A stretch of DNA of 64,000 bases from Taenia hydatigena (taxonomy: Eukaryota; Platyhelminthes; Cestoda; Cyclophyllidea; Taeniidae): assembly GCA_036345935.2 (NCBI GenBank), contig JADWOT020001561.1:496001-560000 (forward strand). Direction: 5' to 3'. The notes beneath the pieces were generated by a model. It searched no databases. It was not told where the DNA came from and saw only the letters and a list, made by a program, of their open reading frames with translations. Within the stretch, counting starts at the first letter, position 1. The number at the start of each line of letters is the position of its first letter. This document shows positions 12,001 to 20,213 of the stretch, one piece after another. The translations under genes and the position numbers were made by a program.

Positions 12001-13457
12001 CTCATGTTTTATGCAGGGGTGGTGGGAGTGCCTCAACGAAGGACACTTGCAATCCTTAACGACTTCCCACTGGTTACAGGAAGTCATTGCAGGCAGGTGT
12101 AGCGAGGTCGCACAAACTGGTTTCATCAAGTGTTATTCCCGTGGCCATAATCGTAACTAAAGATGAGAATCACTCCCGGTCAGTCTTCAGATCACAGAAG
12201 GTAACAAACGAGTTTGTTTGCTCTAAGTTCTAGAGACACATGCATGCAGCACCTTGGCTGAGAAGCTTCGGCACTAAATACTTAATTTATTTTTAAGCAT
12301 GCAGAGGAAATTTTGCCCAGCAAAGCAAAATTACTTGGTCTGTCTCAATTTTGCAATGCAGGGGGTAAATGAATAACAGTTTTAATCAGTAGCATCTCTA
12401 AAAATAGAATGTCCGAGAACTTCGGTATCAAAAGTAAAGTAGAGCAGCTTTGTAAAGATAAATTCTTCCCCTTTTAAAAGGATCAGTTTTGTAAACGAAA
12501 AGTGTTTGTAGGACGACAAGTGAATCACAGTTGTTCACCGTAAATACTACAATTGAGCGAATTAAATAGACGGAACTCTAATGTTTTTCATCCATGCTGG
12601 AAATGCTTTGCTTGTTACAACTTTGCAGCTGTTGTGTGCAACCTCTGCGATGGAATCTCGAATGAACCACTCTTGATTGCCTCCGGGTTGCTCCCGAAGA
12701 CGTTAGTCTTCTCCCACATTCTCCCAACTACTAATCAGTTTGTAAACCGGAAAAAGACGGAACCAACGCCTTTCTCGTCGGTTGGTAGCAGACTTTTGCG
12801 GACGTTAATGTTGGTGTAAGGCGTAGTTTGTAGACATCAATTAGGGTAGCGAGTAATTTTATGCCTCCATACTCTGTTATTGCACTTTCACTAGGGAAAA
12901 CAAACCTTTTTTGGTTCCTTAATGAATAAACATGTTGTTTGCTTACTGCACAGGGTAGAACGCCTGCATTCTTATCCACTACACTTCACCAAGATGAACC
13001 AGAATGGGAGAGACCACCTCTTCAAATTGCCCCTCAAGTGCCATCTATCTTGCACTCTTTTAGAAGATTCCTTTTTTAATAAAATTTTACTGACTTTTAA
13101 AACACAAGCCGCTTTCTAATGGATGTTAGTTTGGAATAATTAAACAATGACGGTGTACGAGAAATGAGACAAACATCATCCACCGCTTCCATCAAAAACG
13201 CCTTGCCGCACGGATCCCAAATGAGAGTCAATTTTTTTAAAGCCACGCTCTTTTACCTTATTATTGTCCTAAATATTAATTTAGATCTTTTCAGAACGGA
13301 TTTTAATGTACGTACCCTCCTGAGCGTCCTGCTCATCGCTGTCCCGCTTCGGCACGTCCAGGTAGTTTTCACTGGGCGAGAAGAGAGTCCCAGCACCACG
13401 CGGCCCCCTCGAGAACTGGCCGATGAGAAGGAGCATGAAGAGAAGAAGCAGGTGCAT
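1..13457 (-). CDS. Prohormone-4-like (IDLSRF-type) neuropeptide precursor with LDLa domain, 3' end outside window
   Basis: Four coding exons were joined by splice sites: 13316-13457, 9260-9415, 7086-7199 and 1-178. Donors are GTACGT, GTAGGC and GTGAGT, acceptors are TAG, and all junctions share the same phase. The reading gives 196 residues before the left edge. Residues 1-17 are a leucine-rich signal peptide. A Lys-Arg processing site at 37-38 follows the stretch SPSENYLDVP. Residues 59-97 are one LDL-receptor class A domain with six cysteines (59, 67, 73, 80, 86, 97) and the signature CDGEIDCPDGYDE. The rest is a helical tail including EGFIKKYRDWLVPKYLGDG and LMLGMPLQSWSEVY, which resembles my recollection of the C-terminal part of arthropod prohormone-4. 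There is no transmembrane segment and only one LDLa unit, so an LDL receptor is unlikely although databases may label it so. The canonical IDLSRF peptide is not visible. The exons and LDLa domain are seen directly; the neuropeptide role is inferred from the family. Confidence 0.75.
1530..1605. repeat. AT-rich low-complexity block
   Basis: About 75 bases are almost only A and T, built from imperfect repeats of ATTTAATT and TTAATTAA. It lies in intron 3 of the prohormone-4-like gene. It is probably a simple repeat with no coding content. Confidence 0.6.
1932..2055 (-). repeat. Dispersed 170-bp element, degenerate copy
   Basis: This matches the family defined by the copies at 16.0 and 23.5 kb, in reverse orientation. 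It retains the GTGGCCATATTGCCCC core, the word AGCTGGCATCG and the end block GAGGAGGTCTCGGCACTCTGCA. It is the most diverged of the nine copies listed, so its edges are approximate. Confidence 0.5.
2556..2680 (-). repeat. Dispersed 170-bp element, reverse copy
   Basis: It begins with the family terminus GTAGTACTTTGTTTTGTTC, followed by a GGTTTCGGCAACTTAGGTGG block, GCCCCAGCTGGG, and the end block TTGCCTTCAAGGAAG. It lacks the usual distal CTCGGGACGCT terminus, so it is truncated at one end. Confidence 0.7.
3435..3605 (-). repeat. Dispersed 170-bp element, near full-length reverse copy
   Basis: It runs from GTAATGCTTTGTTTGATTTTG through GAGGTGACCATGTTGCCTCAG and GCGTGCCAGCAGCC to TTGCCTTCAGGAAAGTCTCGGCACGCTACA. 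All blocks of the family are present in the expected order. Confidence 0.75.
5138..5982. repeat. Inverted repeat 1, left arm
   Basis: About 845 bases match the reverse complement of 11403-12228 almost perfectly, with scattered substitutions (for example GACCAGGAGTG against GACCGGGAGTG) and a few short indels. The arm lies in intron 3 of the prohormone-4-like gene; its partner lies in intron 1. Overlapping open frames of 60-120 codons are kept in both arms on both strands, but they follow from the high identity and resemble no family I know. A CA-rich run (5674-5697) and a GATAAAAGCGC word lie inside. I found no terminal direct repeats that would make it an LTR element. Confidence 0.9.
6714..6856 (-). 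other. Exon-like island inside intron 3, unknown
   Basis: On the minus strand a TTTATTCCAG acceptor is followed by an open frame that ends in TAA at 6714-6716. It reads VKEDCITLHLMAQRKVGLLV and continues to ATERF. The base composition is GC-richer than its surroundings. Joined to exon 3 of the prohormone-4-like gene through the first AG, the frame does not fit; through an AG seven bases further in, it does. The opposite strand is open too, so this may be chance. Alternative terminal exon, separate gene or noise are all possible. Confidence 0.2.
7200..9259. other. Intron 2 of the prohormone-4-like gene
   Basis: It is bounded by the GTAGGC donor after exon 2 and the CTTTAG acceptor before exon 3. 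It is mostly AT-rich, with a GC-rich patch at about 8110-8210 that is open on both strands and carries no recognisable protein. I see no RNA gene or repeat family member in it. Confidence 0.6.
9416..13315. other. Intron 1 of the prohormone-4-like gene
   Basis: It is bounded by the GTACGT donor after the signal-peptide exon and the CGCCTAG acceptor before the LDLa exon. It contains the right arm of inverted repeat 1 (11403-12228). Otherwise it holds AT-rich sequence with short unsupported open frames, including one at 10135-10323 on the minus strand whose product resembles nothing I know. Confidence 0.6.
11403..12228. repeat. Inverted repeat 1, right arm
   Basis: This is the reverse-complement partner of 5138-5982, with a spacer of about 5.4 kb. 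The spacer holds exons 2 and 3 of the prohormone-4-like gene. The arm edges were set where base-by-base matching to the left arm ends (near TTTGAGTTGTTGCTC on one side and AACTTAGAGC on the other). Confidence 0.9.
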
Positions 13458-13792
13458 TGTGCTGTTTTCAGCTTATCTGTTTATAAATAAATTGTGGTGG
13501 CTCTTATTGACTTGATGCTCGTTTTTAAATGTGGAAGCCAAGTAACTTCATCCCACAATAGGATGTTTTCAGGTTGTGTAGTATTTTAACTAGGGCGGAA
13601 GTCAGTTTGTTACCCGTGCTTCATTAATACTATGTTGACTAATTTAGCAATCTACTTGCTTTCAAATGTTGAACGAGTTTGATCTTATTGAAATGGATCG
13701 AATGCTTCTGGAGCATTTGTGACCATAATTGTGATATGTAATGACCTCTCCTGCTTCTGTGTACCAAATTATAAGGCCTCTTTCATGTCAAC

Positions 13793-13948
13793 ATGACTTA
13801 TAGCAATTTCAAAGAAGACCTGAGTGCTACAAACTCCTCGTCCATCTATTTGCCCGACTATGAGCTGTCAAAGTTAGAGAATGAAGAGATCCTCTGTGGG
13901 CGATACTGCAAGAGTTCTGCTCGAAAAATTGTTAAGATGCGAGGTTAA
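13793..13948 (+). CDS. Candidate small exon or ORF, 51 codons, unknown
   Basis: An ATG opens a frame reading MTYSNFKEDLSATNSSSIYL, then PDYELSKLENEEIL and CGRYCKSSARKIVKMRG before TAA. The composition (many D, E, K, N and S) is protein-like rather than random. A GTTAAGT donor-like site sits just before the stop at 13944, so it may be a first exon. It starts 336 bases from the start codon of the prohormone-4-like gene on the other strand, an arrangement compatible with a shared promoter. I do not recognise the family. Confidence 0.25.
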   Translation: MTYSNFKEDLSATNSSSIYLPDYELSKLENEEILCGRYCKSSARKIVKMRG

Positions 13949-14520
13949 GTTTAAATGAAGTGTAAGGTGATGGAAACGCTCGAATTTCATACTTGCAGCC
14001 ATATGCCCTTCTACCTTTCTCAGCTCCTCTATTCGTTAACAATGAGCCCTCCGGATTAATGCCCTTTCATAGTTTCGCCTTAATTACATGGCGCAACCTC
14101 ATTCTCACGCCGTCGGTAGGACATGTTTTCCACTTATTAACCGAAGCGACAGTCTCAGTTGCCTGGGTTTAATTTGGCGCTAAAGCAAATTCAAGGTTTT
14201 GGAACTCACATCCAACCAAGCAAACGAATTCTTGCTAATTTTCTTGGGATGGCTTGTAAATGCGTTGTGAGACCTCCGAACAAATTGTCTTATTACTGTG
14301 TCTTGGAAATCTCTAACTCTAACAATTTGCTAAATGAAAGTAAAAACCTTGAGTTATAATTTCGTTTTTGCAAAAAAAGACGAATTGCGTTACTTTATAA
14401 TCAAGCCAGACATGATAAATGTGCTTTTAAAGTCGAAAAAATTTCTTTGCAATAGAACCATTTAGAATGCGGCAATGTCAACTTACTCGTAATTTTTTGG
14501 GGAAGTTTAGGCCACCTTAC

Positions 14521-14665
14521 TCGGTAATTCGCAAGTGTTCCCAGTTCACCCAATCAGTTGAGAGCATCTCCTCTGAGCCAATCACGTTGAAGGATTTAAC
14601 TACTCCACGCATTATTGGTCCGTGATGTGGCAAATTATAGTCATCGTGTCGAGATGATATCTTTC
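14521..14665 (-). CDS. Candidate internal exon, unknown protein
   Basis: A CATCACAG acceptor and a GA|GTAAGG donor bound 145 bases that are open in one frame, entering with two bases of a split codon and leaving with two. The reading includes SSRHDDYNLPHHGPIMRG and SEEMLSTDWVNWEHLRIT. Mixed charge and tryptophans make it look coding. I could not link it by phase to a convincing neighbour exon, and I do not recognise the sequence. Confidence 0.3.
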
Positions 14666-15293
14666 CTGTGATGATAGAATGGTTCTTTTTGCGTTGGAAC
14701 AGCACGACCATTATCTGCTTCATTGGTCCCACTAATGTGTCTGTCCATTTGTGTGTGTGTGTGTTTGTTTCAATGACCAAAAGGGTTGTTTGAAACTACA
14801 CTACTTGGACTATGCTACCTCGTCGGGTCTACTGAATGAAAATTTTCCCTTATGAACCAGAGTAGCAAAAAAGGATCTGCTTTCGCGCTTATAAATTGTT
14901 GTAAATAATGCTTATAAGAAAAAATAAACACTGTAATAAATTGAGAACCCGTCATCTTGAAGACTACGCTGCTATTCTTTTGGATAACAATAATCTCTTT
15001 CGGTTTAAAATCGCAAAAAAAAGGAGCAGGACCTAGTCTGAGTGTTAATTTGTGTCAGTCAAAAGCTATTGAATCATCTAAGAAAAAGGGCCAAAATAGA
15101 CAATCGTCGATAAAGTATGTAATGGCAGTTCTTAAAAGTCTTCTGGCTCCCTTCAAAGTGGTTTTCTTGGAGTCAAAGGAAAGCAGTTGTCCTCTTAAAT
15201 CTTATTTTAGTGTTTTCTTCATTGTGACATTAAGAGGATATGTTGATTTTTAACACATTGCAAAGATATTTGTTTTTGGGTCGTTTTTGAGAG

Positions 15294-15449
15294 ATGGATG
15301 CCTTCAATCACCATTTCCTCGAAGACATTAACGAATACGATTTAGGAGGCAGTTTAGCTTCTCAACAGCCGCCCGATTGGTTGACTAGACGCTCTCCAAG
15401 GAGTAACAAAACATTAGCTAACGTCTTTTTGTATGATCTTCTTCCTTAG
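15294..15449 (+). CDS. Candidate small ORF or exon, 51 codons, unknown
   Basis: The frame runs from ATG to TAG and reads MDAFNHHFLEDINEYDLGGS, then LASQQPPDWLTRRSPRSNKT. It could be spliced to the candidate at 13793-13943 through the AG at 15291-15292 with matching phase, but this is only a guess. It overlaps the 3' end of a minus-strand candidate at 15414-15638, so at most one of the two is likely to be real there. Confidence 0.2.
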   Translation: MDAFNHHFLEDINEYDLGGSLASQQPPDWLTRRSPRSNKTLANVFLYDLLP

Positions 15450-15638
15450 GTCACTGCTAATGTACATGTAACAGCACACCAATGTTAGATGCATTAATTG
15501 ATGCATCCGAAGGACTTCATTCAATGACTGAGCCTTAGGGACAGCTACACCAGTCATGTCACTTTTTCCAACGTAAGACAATGGTATAATTGAGGGATTG
15601 GCCAAGCTCTCTTCAAAATGTCTCTTAGTATGGAACAT
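15414..15638 (-). CDS. Candidate exon, unknown protein
   Basis: It follows an ATTGCTTTAG acceptor and begins with ATG. The reading includes KRHFEESLANPSIIPLSYVG and SDMTGVAVPKAQSLNEVLRM. It may belong with the minus-strand candidates at 14521-14665 and 17131-17373, but no donor fits cleanly. The product is not recognised. Confidence 0.22.
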   Translation of the reverse strand: MFHTKRHFEESLANPSIIPLSYVGKSDMTGVAVPKAQSLNEVLRMHQLMHLTLVCCYMYISSDLRKKIIQKDVS

Positions 15639-16018
15639 CTAAAGCAATGTAAGACCATGTAATGGGAGAACCAATTGGATTAGCGGATTCGTCCCATGTG
15701 AAATTGTTTAATTAAAACACACAAAAATAAGGGCGGACCAACTTACTTCATCCCAAATTGAGTGCCTCGTTGATAGCTGAAAATATTTAAAAAATAAAAA
15801 AAGGATCTTTCACTGGCACACATCATTCGTGTCGAGGCACTTTAATTGGATAAAAGCCATTGGCACTATTACTAGGCTTTCCGTATTCTAAACACACGAA
15901 TAGCCTCATTTTGTAGGCTTCATCGGCCCTTTCTACAAAACAGGCAAATGTGCTCGACTTTTCGCGTATCAACCCTCATTAAAGCTGGAAAATAAGTACT
16001 TTTTCAGACGTGTACTGT

Positions 16019-16201
16019 AGCGCCCTGAGGCTCCCTCACAAGCAAAAGAAGGCAGAATGCTAGAGTAGAGCATACATATTCAACGGACAGAGGGATTTAA
16101 GCTGCTGGCATGGCCCGGAGGCCAGCCCACGCAGCTAGGGCAGTACCGCCACCTCTGTGACCTTGACAGAAACCGGCAGTTCAAACAAACAAGGTACTAC
16201 A
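16019..16201 (+). repeat. Dispersed 170-bp element, full-length forward copy
   Basis: It starts with GCGCCCTGAGGCTCCCTCACAA and passes through GCAAAAGAAGGCAGAATGC, GGACAGAGGGATTTAAGCTG and TGGCATGGCCCGGAGGCCAG. It ends with CAAACAAACAAGGTACTACA. I use it as the reference for the family. No open frame, terminal inverted repeat or tRNA-like promoter box is evident, so its class is unknown. Confidence 0.8.
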
Positions 16202-17130
16202 CCGTTACCGCATAGTTCTCTTCTGTGCTATAACAAAGATGGCTAGAAATATCCAAAAAGGGAAGAGGAGGAAAGAAAAGAACCGTCTACAACACGGCTA
16301 AGCGACAAATCTCTCAAAATGGTAGACAAAGTAAGAATGATTAAAAGAGGTGTCTAGTATTGTTGAATGACACGCTTTAAATTAAAATCGAAACATTTTT
16401 AGAATCTTCTAAGGGAATCCACAAGCTGCAACACCTGAGTCATCGGTGTTCATTATGCCATTTGCACTTTAGGCGGATCAGTAAAACGCTTCACTAGTTT
16501 TATATTATGCTTTGAAGCCCAAGGGAAAAGTAATTAATCAGAATAACCTGGAGTAATCAACAACATGAATGTAACCAATCTACTCACAGTGGTATTTGCT
16601 GGGAAATTCAGGCTTTAAAAGATAACAAAAACGAACTTATTTTTTTTCCTTTGTAGGAAGGTGTTTGCGTCCCGTCCAGGCTCGGATGCCCTGCCAGACA
16701 CTGATGGAGGCAGAAAGCGAAACCAACACACAATCAGATTACAACATGAGACTTTTAATGCATTTTTGTACCCCCAACCTCTTAGTCTTTGAGAAGTTTT
16801 AAAACACTTGACACTTTCTTAAAGGCACTAAATATGTGGTCGTAGAGCCATAGCTGCTGGCAACCCACAATCGGAAATTATTTCCCTTTAAAAGTTGCTT
16901 TGAAGCTTTTTAGCTTTAAGTTAACTTTGCCATAGTCTCATTAAAGTTCCTTAAATCGCCATGAGATTGTACAAATGGGCCTTCAAAGGAAAGCCAACGC
17001 CAGTTTTACTCGAATGGTTGGCACTGGTTGCATTATGGGTAACCTCCAAAAGTATACGAATCTTTTAATCAGACGTATCCGAGGGCACTGAATTATGCCG
17101 CCTTATTCGTTGTCTGGACGCTACATTGGT

Positions 17131-17373
17131 CTAGACTAATAAACGTTGTTCTGTTTTAAGTGAGGCCAACCGCAGATACAACGATTTCAGGATGGTTTTA
17201 TCTACTCCCTCATGGTTGGGACTATATCCGGACGTTCGAATTCCACTGAACCAATGATAACGGACTTCCAACTTCTCGGTCCAATCACAGACGTATGCAA
17301 AATGATGTAAATAAGGTTCATTTAACGCAACCTTGAGACTACTTTGTCGCATGTCAAGATGAGGTGATATCAC
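17131..17373 (-). CDS. Candidate exon after a strong acceptor, unknown protein
   Basis: The minus strand shows a CCTTTTTTTTCAG acceptor, then 80 codons to TAG. The reading includes VISPHLDMRQSSLKVALNEP and then FAYVCDWTEKLEVRYHWFSG. It is protein-like with few leucine-rich runs. The true 3' boundary may be an internal donor such as the GTTGGC near 17165. No known family comes to mind. Confidence 0.3.
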   Translation of the reverse strand: MISPHLDMRQSSLKVALNEPYLHHFAYVCDWTEKLEVRYHWFSGIRTSGYSPNHEGVDKTILKSLYLRLASLKTEQRLLV

Positions 17374-17619
17374 CTGAAAAAAAAGGAAGGGTGATACGGA
17401 GGAAGCAAATGGGACGGCATCTCGAGTCCTTAGTAAGGAACGTTGACAAAAGGAGCAGAGGGAAATGGACTATTTTCCAGGAACGAGAAATACTACCTGG
17501 GGAAAAAAGCCACAACTTCATTAAAATATTAAAACAGATTGTATATCACGGCTTTAACAAACCTGTTCACACATGTTCGATGCTTTTTTATGATAGTCTT
17601 CTTTTGTGATCACTTCCAG

Positions 17620-17677
17620 GACAACAACAACAACAACAACATTGCCTTAAGGCTAAATAAATGCGGAGTGGAGACAC

Positions 17678-17708
<31 letters not shown>
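17620..17708. repeat. (AAC)n and (AG)n microsatellites
   Basis: About six AAC units at 17620-17640 are followed, 40 bases on, by about fourteen AG units ending at 17708. Confidence 0.85.
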
Positions 17709-17873
17709 TTATTCAAGCTTCCTTTGTATGATCTCTCTAGCTGGCATCGTCTAATAGCTGGAGAGCAACTTCAGCGCAAGTTGTCAGTACGTCCAGACCA
17801 CCACCTCCACAACCTCGGCGATTTGGTACTCGCTTTAAAATAATGTTCTTTTCGAATAAAATTTATCTTAGAG

Positions 17874-20061
17874 CTTTATTTCCTTTGACCATAATGGGGT
17901 AAACCGAGTTGGATGTAGTTTTCTGTTGGAGTACATAAGAGCACAGGGGAAGTATAGACCTCCGGAAGAAAACAATCCAAGTCTCGGCGTGAATTAAAGC
18001 CTTTTCAATGACTATGAATGCATTGAAGGGTTTGGCCATGAACTTTAAGCCCTTTTTAGACCATTCAAAGCTGTCCTATCAAATATCACGAGATATCTTC
18101 CCTTTAGTTTTGATTTGGCATTCTTGAAATGAGAGAGAGACCTTCAATTGAGGTACAAATTCAGTTTGAAATGCACATTAGCTAACCAGCAGCAAAAAAG
18201 TCTTGTTCAATCTGATTACGTGACAGAATGAAATTCTTTCTTCATCAATGGGAGACTTAGAAGGTCGATTGGGATGTTTCATGAATAAAAATGCTGACAC
18301 TTTTGAATTCGCAGCTCCGCACTTACTCCTAGCATTTCTGGTATTTACACACTTTTCCTTCTAAATTTTAGAAGAAGCACAGCTTTGCTAGCGGAGTTAA
18401 TGACATCAAAGTGGATGAGCAGTTGATATGTCCAAATTTGACTCCTAAAACTTCCTTGTGAACACTTAATTGCGAGAGCTCCTTTGTCTCCGCGGTTCCG
18501 GTTTTCCGAGTGAACTTTGGATACTCAAGTCTTATTACCGGCACTCATTCGTGGACTACCTTTTCTAAGAATTGCACACTATCCAAATGTGCATGAGATG
18601 GTGTTTATGTTTCTCAGTTCGAATCCTGTGGAGTCCGCAACTCCAGACAAAGACTTCAGTGTGAAAATCTTTAGCCACCGACAAGTGTATTTAAGCAGGG
18701 TTGACTCGGTGTCAGGTGCTTCGGATATTTGACTTGTTTAAGCCTTTTAGTCTACACCTCCATACTACTGACCAATCATGAGGTAGAAACTGCCACAGAA
18801 ACCTGCTTACTTTACTAATGCATTCAATTAAGCGACTTCCATCTCCACAGACTATACTACTGTCTAATAGAAGGGCTCTTCAGCGGGTCTTGCAGTTAAA
18901 GAGGCGTCTATCCCTTGTGCTGGTGCAACTTGGTACGATTTCTTGGCACATCGAAGGTGGCACACTGGTGGAAATGATAGGCGATTCCTATAAAAGGGAA
19001 GGAGGGACAACCTTGAGCTCATCGGTTAGTTGATAAGCCCATTTAAAACATTTGAGAAGGAAGATACTGTGAGTCGGTGACTGGATTTGTGGAGACGCAA
19101 TGGAGAAAGGTTAGACAGGCATCTTCATCTAAAATAGCGAACGCAAGAATCGAGATCATTGAGGCAGCCACCGATGTAGCACTAGGGACTGTGTCACTAT
19201 GCGGAGAATGTGAGCAGTTGAGACAAATATTACTTCAACCCAGAGAAGTTTTAGTTCGGCATGTAGTGTGTGGGCGCGTAAACAATCATTTGAGAGGCTT
19301 TCAAAAGTCGATTGTGCTCAAAACTTGGCGAGATTACGGTTAGATTTATCATTTTGAGCTTTATTGTAAGCGGCATTGAAAGCATTCATCATCGGCTATG
19401 AAAATAACCTTAACAACAAAACTAGGCTCTTAAAAGCTCAATGACTTTTTGTTATACGTTTATGCCAACTGTCTGAAAGATAGGTGTTCGTTTATGACAT
19501 TTTCTACTTACATTTGAGGAAATGGTACTATGTCCATAATTGACGGGTTTGAATTTGCCTATTTGACTGGTTGTAATTCCTGGTTACGTCATTGCTTCCC
19601 CTTCATAACGACATTATTTACAAATCGACAATCCCCATTTCACCTTTCCCTCCTTCCTTGAAGATAGGGTTTAAGTCGTGCCAGAATTAACATGGAATTC
19701 TGAAGGCAATATGTTTCTGTTTTAGAAAGGCACAGAAGTTGCCTCGGGTTCTAGACACCTTACTGAGGGCTTTCAAGGGGACCCCAGCCGCTCAAGCAAG
19801 TCTCCAAATACAGCACTTCTTCATCATCGAGAAGAATGGATGGCGCAGAAGACACTGTGTTTCATTCGAGCATGGAATCGTACAGTTTTGACTACTCAAC
19901 TCTCTCGGAAATCGACCTGCGCATTCCCTGTCACGAAGCTGGGCCAATCTGCAGCCTTTCCAACTAAAATGTCTGTTCAAACGAATTGTTTCATGCGAAC
20001 TGTCAACTTCTTATTGGTCATGAGCCATTCTAATGCCTTTTCAAAATATTGACTGGGTTTG
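17874..20061. other. Intergenic stretch with no identified gene
   Basis: The longest open frame is at 19077-19343 on the plus strand. It reads plausibly as protein (ARIEIIEAATDVALGTVSLC), but the opposite strand is also open, and I found neither a family nor splice partners. The rest looks non-coding. Confidence 0.4.
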
Positions 20062-20213
20062 TCCAACCCTCCCGAGGCTTGCTTGAAGGCAGAGTATACT
20101 TGTATTCAGCAAACAGAGGGAGGCCTGGAGGCCAGCCCACCCAGCTAAGACAATGTAACCATCCAAGTGACTGTAGCCAAAACCGGCAGTCACACAAACA
20201 AAGTATTGCACGT
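20062..20213 (+). repeat. Dispersed 170-bp element, forward copy
   Basis: It contains CCCGAGGCTTGCTTGAAGGC, AGCAAACAGAGGGAGG, CTGGAGGCCAGCCCACCCAGC and AACCGGCAGTCACACAAACA, ending in AAAGTATTGCA. The internal AAGAAGGCAGAATGC block is shortened relative to the copy at 16.0 kb. Confidence 0.7.

Noticed and set aside
18545..18650. Possible tRNA on the plus strand (AGTTCGAATCC with GGACT...AGTCC ends)
   Set aside because: The outer ends pair over five bases by chance, but the T-stem has at least three mismatches and there is no A-box at the right distance.
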